Source: Syntrophomonadaceae bacterium (GTDB taxonomy: Bacteria > Bacillota > Dethiobacteria > DTU022). From it: a DNA stretch of 5,645 bases. Positions 1 through 5,115 of the stretch are shown piece by piece. Within the stretch, counting starts at the first letter, position 1; each line of letters starts with the position of its first letter. A program made the translations under genes and the position numbers. Where the stretch lies: the NCBI GenBank assembly GCA_003553305.1, contig PWEB01000033.1:1-5645 (forward strand), given 5' to 3'. The notes under the pieces are model-generated. The model had not been told where the DNA came from. It made no database searches and saw only the letters and a list, made by a program, of their open reading frames with translations.

Positions 1-58
1 GACGACGAGCCTCGTTATCATTTTGCCTGACCAGTTTTTTTAGCTTTTCGGGCTCCAA
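1..58 (-). CDS. Start of an unidentified gene downstream of comEC (partial)
   Basis: Only the first 19 codons are inside the window; the gene continues past base 1. The start is TTG at 58-56, chosen because a near-perfect AGGAGG (70-65) lies six bases upstream on the minus strand. An in-frame GTG at 73-71 would put that site inside the gene, so it is less likely. The visible peptide is MEPEKLKKLVRQNDNEARR, a charged, probably helical, cytoplasmic N-terminus with no signal peptide. It lies 95 bases after the comEC stop on the same strand with no clear terminator between, so co-transcription is likely. In many Firmicutes holA (DNA polymerase III delta) follows comEC, but this peptide lacks the usual early PVYLLYG-type segment in what can be seen, so I do not assign it. 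The reading frame is fairly secure; the function is unknown. Confidence 0.6.
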   Translation of the reverse strand, partial: MEPEKLKKLVRQNDNEARR

Positions 59-153
59 GTTTCTCCTCCTCACAAACTCCTGGTAGCGCTTTTAAGTTTT
101 TCTATAATAGTTATTTCGCCAGCAAATATATTTTTCCTTTTATGCCATCAAAA
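59..153 (-). other. Gap between comEC and the next gene, no clear terminator
   Basis: This is 95 bases of A-rich (minus strand) sequence. The only pairing I can see is CTGG near the comEC side with CCAG near the next gene, enclosing a long AT-rich loop. No GC-rich hairpin followed by a T-run is present, so read-through from comEC is expected. A TATTATAG element on the minus strand could be a -10 box, but I found no -35 at a suitable distance. Confidence 0.4.
63..70 (-). promoter_or_regulatory. Strong ribosome binding site fixing a TTG start
   Basis: Read on the minus strand this is AGGAGGAG. The AGGAGG part is six bases from the TTG at 58-56, the best-placed Shine-Dalgarno in the window. It is the main evidence that a gene begins here and that TTG, not the upstream GTG at 73-71, is the start. 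Confidence 0.7.
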
Positions 154-2643
154 CTATTGGTGGATCAGGACAGGCTGTTCATTGGTCAAAACCTCTATTT
201 CTACTCCATCGGTCTCGACAATCACAGCTCCGTGCCAGTCGGTCCGGTAGGTAGTGATACCGACTTCATTCAAAGAATCAATGATAAAAGAATTGGGATG
301 ACCAAATGGATTCGGGCCGGTTTGGATAATAGCCAGATCGGGCTGTACTGCTTCTAAAAATTCGGGCATTGCTTCCATATATCCTCCGTGATGTGGAACC
401 TGGAGCAAATCTGCCCGGAGATCGACTTTACGACTGAAGAGGTCATTAACCGCTGCATCTGCTATATCTCCGGTAAAAAGCATCCTGACCTGATAGTAAT
501 TAAGAATAAACACGGTTGAATTATTATTCAGGTCGCAATTCGTCCCTGTAAGCAACTCTTCGGGAGGACCAAGCATCTTTAACTTCAAATCTGGTCCAAA
601 ATGCCAGACCTGCCCGGTCCAGGCTTCTTTGATCGTCGTTCCAGCTGAGGCAGTCTTCTCAAGAAGCTGCTCATAGTAGCCAGATCCTCCAGGAATCGGT
701 GAAACCAGCATCCGATCAACAGGGATTTCATCAATTAGGGGTATAAATCCGCCGTAATGATCCTCGTGCGGATGGGTGACCACTGCCATATCGATTTTCC
801 TAATCCCCTGGTATCTTAAAAAAGGCAGGACCACTTTTTCTCCGATGTCACCCGGCTCCCCTCTGAAAGGCAATTCTCCACCTGCATCAACCATTATAAC
901 TGCTCCGCAGGAGGTCTCCAACAATGCCGAGGCGCCCTGCCCAACATCAATAAAAGTTATTTTAAGGTTTTCCCTGACCGGAAAAAGAATTCCGGACCAG
1001 ATAAATATAGTCAACAGGATAAGAACAGTAAAAGCAGCAGCAGTAACCCGGGAGCTTCTGACCTTCAGCAATCTCCCGAAAACTTCTTTTAGATATTCCG
1101 GAAAACTTAGTTTTTGATCAATACAGTGCTCGCTCTCCCAGCGGTAATACAGGACAAGCAGCACAAATATAAGAACGTAGAATATAAAAAGAAAAGTTAA
1201 CCCGGGAGGATAAAGAGCTATATAAAAACCAGGCAGGCTACTCCAACCGGTTATCAGCAGCATCAGTTCAAGCAAAGGACGGGAAGCCCACAAGACATAA
1301 GCTCCCAGAGCAGGGATTATAAGGCTCAGTAGCGCTCCGCATAAACCCAGGCCAACTACAAAAGCTATTAGAGGCAGAAGCAGTAGATTAAATATAATTG
1401 CACCGGTCGGCAAATGCTGAAAATAATAAACACAAAGGGGCAGCACACCCAACTGAGCCGCCATGGTTAAGGCCAGGGGGGATATAAGAATGCAGGGACA
1501 GTTGATCTGTTTAAGCAAATTTTCCAGCGGACGATAAGCATAGATTAAAACCAGGGTAGCAGCATAAGAAAGTTGAAAGCCAATTGTAAATAGCAGCAGT
1601 GGATTTATAAAAAGAGTAATCAAAGCGGCAATAGCAAGCACAGTCGGTAAATCACGTTCCCGTTCCAGTAAAAGGGCTCCCAAAGTTATTGAGACCATAA
1701 TTGCTGCCCTCAAGGAGGACGGACGCATCCCGGTCAGGTAAGCGTATCCAAAAACCATCATGATTGCCAAAATCAGGGGTAATCGGCCTCGCAACCCCAG
1801 TCGTCTCCAAAAACCCAGAATCAGGGCAGCTACCAAACCGACGTGCAAGCCTGAAACAGCCATCAGATGACCGGCCCCGGCCCTCTGAAAATTGTGCTCT
1901 ATTTCTTCGGGCAAGTGTTCACGCTGGCCAAAAAGAACAGCGCTCAGCAATTCAGCTGAAGGAGAAGGCAAAACCTTGTTGACTGATCCAACCATTGCAC
2001 TGCGCAGTTCAATCGCAGACCCTGACAACCAGCCTACTTCTCCCTGACCGAGAGAACTAACCTGCGCAGGGTGAGGACTTATTGTTGCATCGATCCCCTG
2101 GCTGAACAAATAAAAACGGTAATCAAAACCACCCGGATTACGCTGCCCCCGGGGTTCAACAATGGTACCCCGCATCCGCAAACGTTCTCCGAAACGGAAA
2201 TGCTCATCTTCTGTCCCGTAAATATTGACCAGCAAAGTACCCGGAACAGCAAATCGGTCCTCCTTTATTTCAACTGTTTCCACTTTTAAATGATAAACCG
2301 CGCGATCATCATAGAAAAGAGGTTCATCAATCACGGTTCCCTCCACGTATAGAGGTTGACCACTATAATTAATGATGCTCCCGGCAGGGTGCTGAATCGC
2401 ATAAAAAAATGCAACCCCTCCACAGGCTGCAACAATCATAAGCAGAACAATTTTGTAAGCACCGAGTATTTTAAAGTAAAAAGCCGCTGCCAGTGTAAAA
2501 AATATAAGAGCAGCCGACCAATAAAACCCGGCCTGTTCTCCAGCCCAAAAACGGCCGGCCGCAATTCCGAGAATATAGGTAATAGCTATTAAAACCACAT
2601 AGCGGTTTGATAATTCATGGCTTATAAAGCTTAGCCTGCTCAT
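154..2643 (-). CDS. comEC: ComEC/Rec2 family DNA internalisation channel
   Basis: This 829-residue inner-membrane protein is the predicted channel that carries one DNA strand into the cytoplasm during natural transformation. Residues about 13-85 hold hydrophobic segments, followed by an external OB-like N-loop (about 95-205, DUF4131). The Competence domain covers about 230-500, with the hallmark SGLHVG at 264-269 and many membrane segments. After a further membrane segment (about 533-555) comes a C-terminal metallo-beta-lactamase-like domain: DVGQGAS (566-572), the zinc motif HPHEDH (624-629), NNNST (706-710), TGD (724-726) and HHGG (751-754). Length and domain order are typical of the full Rec2 form and nothing is broken. 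The ATG (2643-2641) overlaps the symporter stop as TAATG and has no Shine-Dalgarno, so translation probably depends on coupling. comEA and comEB are not adjacent. The N-loop has no cysteine, unlike Bacillus subtilis ComEC. Whether this organism is competent cannot be told from one gene. Confidence 0.96.
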   Translation of the reverse strand: MSRLSFISHELSNRYVVLIAITYILGIAAGRFWAGEQAGFYWSAALIFFTLAAAFYFKILGAYKIVLLMIVAACGGVAFFYAIQHPAGSIINYSGQPLYVEGTVIDEPLFYDDRAVYHLKVETVEIKEDRFAVPGTLLVNIYGTEDEHFRFGERLRMRGTIVEPRGQRNPGGFDYRFYLFSQGIDATISPHPAQVSSLGQGEVGWLSGSAIELRSAMVGSVNKVLPSPSAELLSAVLFGQREHLPEEIEHNFQRAGAGHLMAVSGLHVGLVAALILGFWRRLGLRGRLPLILAIMMVFGYAYLTGMRPSSLRAAIMVSITLGALLLERERDLPTVLAIAALITLFINPLLLFTIGFQLSYAATLVLIYAYRPLENLLKQINCPCILISPLALTMAAQLGVLPLCVYYFQHLPTGAIIFNLLLLPLIAFVVGLGLCGALLSLIIPALGAYVLWASRPLLELMLLITGWSSLPGFYIALYPPGLTFLFIFYVLIFVLLVLYYRWESEHCIDQKLSFPEYLKEVFGRLLKVRSSRVTAAAFTVLILLTIFIWSGILFPVRENLKITFIDVGQGASALLETSCGAVIMVDAGGELPFRGEPGDIGEKVVLPFLRYQGIRKIDMAVVTHPHEDHYGGFIPLIDEIPVDRMLVSPIPGGSGYYEQLLEKTASAGTTIKEAWTGQVWHFGPDLKLKMLGPPEELLTGTNCDLNNNSTVFILNYYQVRMLFTGDIADAAVNDLFSRKVDLRADLLQVPHHGGYMEAMPEFLEAVQPDLAIIQTGPNPFGHPNSFIIDSLNEVGITTYRTDWHGAVIVETDGVEIEVLTNEQPVLIHQ

Positions 2644-4121
2644 TATTTAAAAACACGGTCAAAAAGCCCGAAAGTTTTTTTACTTTGATCGGGTGGTGGA
2701 GCAGGAGTCAGAAACGAAACAACAACAAAAGTTATAATAGCTAAAACAAAAGAGGGGAAAACAGGCATAAATCCAAAGGTTGTCCACTGCGGCAGAATAC
2801 GAAGGTACCAAAGATGGAGCATAATAGCCGGAAAAACAAGAGCAGCAGTAGCACCGTACTTGTTGGCCCGCGACCAATAAAGGGAACCGATCATAACCGG
2901 CAGCATGACTGAAAAGCCAGAAAAAGCAAAACCAGCAATGCTTAAAATGGCTGCCGGTTGAATAAGAGCAACATAGTAAGCAATTGCAGCAAAAACCAGT
3001 AACATAATCCGACCCCAGAAAACTGCCTGCTGTGAGGTAATTTTTTTGAGCCGGGGGAAAAGATCATCGGTTAAAAGATGGGCTACCGCCAAAAGTTGTG
3101 AATCAATTGATGACTTAACTATAGCCAGGACTATAACCAGGCCTACCACCATCCAGAAGGGAGATAAAAACTGGTGAATCAAAAGAGGAACTATATTATC
3201 AGCCTCTTTTCCGACCAAGCCCGGTATCGCCACAGAACCCCAGACCCCCATCAAAGTAGACACCCCGAATATTACTGCCAGAGCCAGGGGATAATAGAGA
3301 CTGACCCGTTTCAAGTTAATGCTGCTGCGGGCAGCAAGAATACGGGTATAAATCTGGGGAAACACAATAACTGCAATGGAATTGATGAATGCATAGCTGA
3401 ACCAGTTAATAGGAGCAAGCTCCGGTGAAACGCCCCTTTCCAGCATAGCCGGATTATCGAGCACGATTTGATGGGTAATCTCCGAAAAACCGCCCAGAGC
3501 CCGGGCCACAGCAGAGAGTAAAAAGATTGCCACCACCAGGAATAAGGTTCCCTGGAAAATATCGGTCCAGACCGTCCCCCGCATCCCGGCCGGTAGAGTA
3601 TAAATCAGTGAAACTCCGATAATAATCAGGGCAGATAACCAATAAGGAACCAGGCCTTCTGTAACCGTTGAGAGAGCCAGGCTGCCACCTATAATACTAA
3701 CTACAAGGTACGGCAGGGTATAATAAAGGAGTAGGATCAGGAACAAAAGGGAGATCAGTTTACTGTTAAAAATCCCACCGAAAACCTGGGGCTGAGTAGC
3801 ATAACCGTAACGCTTGCCAAGCAACCAGGAACGATAACCAACCAGGTAATATGTAAACGGGGTAATAAATATACTCCATCCAATCACATAACCGTAAGCG
3901 CCGTAACCTATTTCATAAGAAAAACCGGCATGACCGATAATCGTAAATGCAGTAATATTACTGGCAAAGAGGGCCATAAAAACAGCAATACTGCCCAGAT
4001 TGCGGCTGGCCAGAAAATAATCTTCACTTGTCTTCAGGGAAACTTTAGCTCCGTAAACCCCGATAGCAATTAAAATTATCATGTATACTAGCAAAATACT
4101 TATTCCGATAGCATTAATCAC
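2643..4121 (-). CDS. Sodium:solute symporter family permease (YhjB/PanF-like)
   Basis: This 492-residue permease of the SSS (SLC5-like, LeuT-fold) family has about 13 hydrophobic segments across the whole length. Family landmarks are the first-helix region with SNITAF (54-59), GMRGTVWTDIFQG (179-191), FPQIYTR (254-260), the TM8-type segment VKSSIDSQLL (335-344) and the late GFAFSGFSVMLPVMIGSLYW region (397-416). Ser337 and Ser338 align with the sodium-binding Ser340/Thr341 of PutP, so sodium coupling is plausible. Lys336, just before them, is unusual. The start is GTG (4121-4119), 11 bases after AAGGAG (4138-4133), and overlaps the stop of the DUF3311 gene as GTGA. The pairing with a DUF3311 protein matches the Bacillus yhjC-yhjB arrangement and resembles YhdT-PanF of enterobacteria. 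The substrate cannot be read from sequence; pantothenate, other carboxylates and amino acids are all possible. Confidence 0.92.
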   Translation of the reverse strand: MINAIGISILLVYMIILIAIGVYGAKVSLKTSEDYFLASRNLGSIAVFMALFASNITAFTIIGHAGFSYEIGYGAYGYVIGWSIFITPFTYYLVGYRSWLLGKRYGYATQPQVFGGIFNSKLISLLFLILLLYYTLPYLVVSIIGGSLALSTVTEGLVPYWLSALIIIGVSLIYTLPAGMRGTVWTDIFQGTLFLVVAIFLLSAVARALGGFSEITHQIVLDNPAMLERGVSPELAPINWFSYAFINSIAVIVFPQIYTRILAARSSINLKRVSLYYPLALAVIFGVSTLMGVWGSVAIPGLVGKEADNIVPLLIHQFLSPFWMVVGLVIVLAIVKSSIDSQLLAVAHLLTDDLFPRLKKITSQQAVFWGRIMLLVFAAIAYYVALIQPAAILSIAGFAFSGFSVMLPVMIGSLYWSRANKYGATAALVFPAIMLHLWYLRILPQWTTFGFMPVFPSFVLAIITFVVVSFLTPAPPPDQSKKTFGLFDRVFK

Positions 4122-4375
4122 TGCTTTGAATGCTCCTTATCTGTAAACTGTTCAGTTACATCTTCAGGCGGATCGGGCCAAGCTAAATCAATAATTACTT
4201 TCATAGCCAGGAGAGAAAGCAAAGCATAGCCTACATAATAAGAGTAAGCAAAAGGCATAAAACCAAAAAGCAAAGGAACCTGGCTGTCAAGATCCCAGAG
4301 CCAAAAGCTGTTGTGTAAAATAAACATGACTGCAACTATAAGTATTACCACGATAAAGCGAGTCTTAAATGTCAT
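4118..4375 (-). CDS. Small DUF3311-type membrane protein, symporter partner
   Basis: This 85-residue protein has two hydrophobic helices: about residues 6-23 (starting after a basic MTFKTRF) and about 41-62. Between them is a conserved-looking stretch with HNSFW and PLLFGFMPFAYSYYVGY, the pattern of DUF3311 proteins such as Bacillus YhjC, which are encoded next to SSS symporters. The tail from about 63 is acidic and probably soluble. It is likely an accessory or stabilising subunit of the symporter encoded just downstream, whose GTG overlaps this gene's TGA. I chose the ATG at 4375-4373 because GGAGG (4391-4387) lies 11 bases upstream. A TTG at 4393-4391 would add six residues (MEASRI), but it overlaps that same ribosome binding site and so is less likely. 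The role of DUF3311 proteins is not established, so the function is inferred from context. Confidence 0.83.
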   Translation of the reverse strand: MTFKTRFIVVILIVAVMFILHNSFWLWDLDSQVPLLFGFMPFAYSYYVGYALLSLLAMKVIIDLAWPDPPEDVTEQFTDKEHSKQ

Positions 4376-4450
4376 GATACGGCTTGCCTCCAAATTACTT
4401 ACCGGTTACGCACCTGCAGGTCATCTATTGCGCCTTCAACGACTTTCTAG
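4376..4450 (-). other. Short gap between lipoprotein and DUF3311 genes
   Basis: This 75-base gap contains the GGAGG ribosome binding site at 4391-4387 and two small perfect palindromes, ACCGGT (4401-4406) and ACCTGCAGGT (4412-4421 region). There is no T-run after either palindrome and no convincing promoter, so the lipoprotein and symporter genes may share a transcript. The palindromes are short enough to be chance. Confidence 0.35.
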
Positions 4451-4903
4451 TTAATTCTGCTCTTTCTCCTTTATAATCAGCTCCTGCATAGCACGTTCTT
4501 CGTCCCCAACATGGACCACTATCTTATACCTGCCCGGCCTGCTGAACCAAATCTTATCATAAACTTTTTCTGTTTCCTCTTCCGTATCATAGTTCTCCTC
4601 TGCCAGAACCTGATCATCTGCGGCATCTATTAACTCCACAACAACAGAATCCTCTCCAATGGGCTGATTATTAGAAAACATAAAATAAAAGTCCCTGTTA
4701 GGCTCGAAGGTTGTCTGGACATCAATTATTTCCAGTTCATCTTCATCAAAATCATATCCCGTTTCCAACTCTGCTCCCCCAACTGAACTGCTTTCAAGCG
4801 GTTCTGCTTCTACTACTTCTTCATCCTCGCAGGCTGCGCCAAACAAAGCCACTAAAACCAGCACTGATAAATAAATACAGTATTTTTTCAATACTTGCTT
4901 CAC
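4451..4903 (-). CDS. Acidic predicted lipoprotein of unknown function
   Basis: I do not recognise this 150-residue protein. It starts with a basic MKQVLKK, a hydrophobic stretch (about 9-24) and then Cys25 (ALFGAAC), which fits a type II signal peptide although the -3 residue is Gly rather than the usual Leu. The mature part would be anchored outside the membrane. It is extremely acidic: about 38 Asp/Glu against 9 Lys/Arg in residues 25-150. Residues about 26-60 look like a disordered acidic linker. From about 60 onward alternating hydrophobic residues and a late SRPGRYKIVVHVG (about 121-133) suggest a small beta-sandwich, Ig-like domain. The GTG start (4903-4901) overlaps the stop of an 18-residue ORF as GTGA, but its AAGGA is immediately adjacent, too close for normal initiation. 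A TTG at 4891-4889 is 11 bases from AAGGAG and would give 146 residues with a cleaner signal peptide. No function can be assigned; it may be an accessory for nearby transport or surface processes. Confidence 0.82.
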   Translation of the reverse strand: MKQVLKKYCIYLSVLVLVALFGAACEDEEVVEAEPLESSSVGGAELETGYDFDEDELEIIDVQTTFEPNRDFYFMFSNNQPIGEDSVVVELIDAADDQVLAEENYDTEEETEKVYDKIWFSRPGRYKIVVHVGDEERAMQELIIKEKEQN

Positions 4904-4956
4904 TCCTTCTTCTGAACGTCTGTCCTCTCTCTAGATGCTTTTTGATTATTCTTCAT
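4900..4956 (-). CDS. Possible 18-residue leader ORF upstream of the lipoprotein
   Basis: ATG at 4956-4954 opens an 18-codon frame, MKNNQKASRERTDVQKKE, ending in TGA (4902-4900). Its stop overlaps the GTG of the lipoprotein gene by four bases (GTGA), a classic coupling arrangement, and its last codons (AAG AAG GAG) form the lipoprotein ribosome binding site. Its own candidate binding site is AAGGA (4973-4969), 12 bases upstream, a spacing close to that of other genes here. The peptide is charged and has no membrane segment. It may be a translated leader that delivers ribosomes to the next start. An ORF this short can easily arise by chance, and the TTG alternative start of the lipoprotein would remove the need for it. 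Confidence 0.28.
   Translation of the reverse strand: MKNNQKASRERTDVQKKE
4903..4908 (-). promoter_or_regulatory. Ribosome binding site that decides the lipoprotein start
   Basis: AAGGAG on the minus strand. It touches the GTG at 4903-4901 but is 11 bases from the in-frame TTG at 4891-4889. Three other genes here have 11 or 12 bases between the site and the start, which favours TTG unless the GTG is used by reinitiation from the upstream leader ORF. Confidence 0.5.
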
Positions 4957-4960
4957 AACC

Positions 4961-4989
4961 TTAACTATTCCTTCTAAAAAAAGTATAAT
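4961..4989 (+). promoter_or_regulatory. Candidate sigma-A-type promoter for the S-component gene
   Basis: TTAACT (4961-4966, four of six matches to TTGACA) and a perfect TATAAT (4984-4989) are separated by 17 bases. Transcription would begin near 4996, giving a leader of about 120 bases before the ATG at 5116 that carries both inverted repeats listed below. The -10 lies inside a symmetrical ATAATATTAT (4985-4994), so the same spot could also serve a minus-strand promoter, but I found no good minus-strand -35. Confidence 0.4.
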
Positions 4990-5009
4990 ATTATTGGTTG
5001 TTGTAATAA

Positions 5010-5028
5010 ATTCGTGATAATCACAAAT
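5010..5028. promoter_or_regulatory. Inverted repeat resembling a Fur-family (Zur-like) operator
   Basis: The 19 bases aTTcGTGATAATCACaAAt pair symmetrically around A5019 with one mismatched pair (C5013/A5025); the core GTGAT-A-ATCAC is perfect. The 15-base core TCGTGAT-A-ATCACAA has the 7-1-7 layout of Fur-family boxes and matches 11 of 14 defined positions of the Bacillus Zur box TCGTAAT-N-ATTACGA as I recall it. It lies between the divergent genes, just after the predicted plus-strand start site, where a repressor could block transcription. The binding protein is not identified. Confidence 0.42.
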
Positions 5029-5071
5029 AAAGCCGGCCTTAGTGAAGGATTACATTGATCTTTGTAGAAAT

Positions 5072-5084
5072 TTAACCTGGTTAA
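5072..5084. promoter_or_regulatory. Perfect palindrome TTAACC-T-GGTTAA, possible operator
   Basis: Thirteen bases with perfect symmetry around T5078, located 31 bases before the S-component ATG. A weak second promoter (TTGTAG at 5062-5067, 18 bases, TACATT at 5086-5091) would place the palindrome between its -35 and -10. The half-site looks like that of Gram-positive BirA sites, but those have about 14-16 bases between halves, so this is not a BirA site. The regulator is unknown. Confidence 0.38.
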
Positions 5085-5097
5085 TTACATTATCCAC

Positions 5098-5103
5098 AGG
5101 AGG
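5098..5103 (+). promoter_or_regulatory. Ribosome binding site of the S-component gene
   Basis: Perfect AGGAGG, 12 bases before the ATG at 5116-5118. No other in-frame ATG, GTG or TTG occurs between this gene's start and the upstream in-frame TAG at 5065-5067, so the start is secure. Confidence 0.75.
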
Positions 5104-5115
5104 CGCTGCAGCAAA

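Noticed and set aside
59..153. Intrinsic terminator after comEC
   Set aside because: Only a four-base CTGG/CCAG pairing with a long AT loop is present, with no T-run following it.
776..1117. Plus-strand open frame of 113 codons inside comEC
   Set aside because: It lies antisense to the conserved metallo-beta-lactamase part of ComEC and has no ribosome binding site or recognisable domain. The same applies to the shorter plus-strand frames at 142-357, 1764-1982, 2071-2289 and 2356-2592.
3174..3428. Plus-strand open frame antisense to the symporter
   Set aside because: The sense strand codes for a clear SSS permease, and this frame has no family signal. The minus-strand frames at 2680-2877 and 3454-3642 are likewise alternate-frame shadows.
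4376..4393. TTG start adding six residues to the DUF3311 protein
   Set aside because: This TTG overlaps GGAGG, which serves the ATG at 4375 with an 11-base spacing.
4711..4977. Plus-strand open frame of 88 codons over the lipoprotein and promoter region
   Set aside because: It is antisense to the lipoprotein, covers the control region, and has no supporting ribosome site.
5012..5026. CRP-type site (TGTGA-N6-TCACA)
   Set aside because: The GTGA and TCAC halves are three bases apart rather than the required spacing, and CRP is not expected to act this way in Clostridia.
5072..5084. BirA (biotin repressor) operator
   Set aside because: The half-sites look similar, but BirA sites have about 14-16 bases between halves and here there is only one.
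4990..5115. Riboswitch or T-box in the 120-base leader of the S-component gene
   Set aside because: I saw no conserved riboswitch core and no strong terminator or sequestering hairpin; the only stem is a weak CCTT-AGTG-AAGG at 5037-5048.
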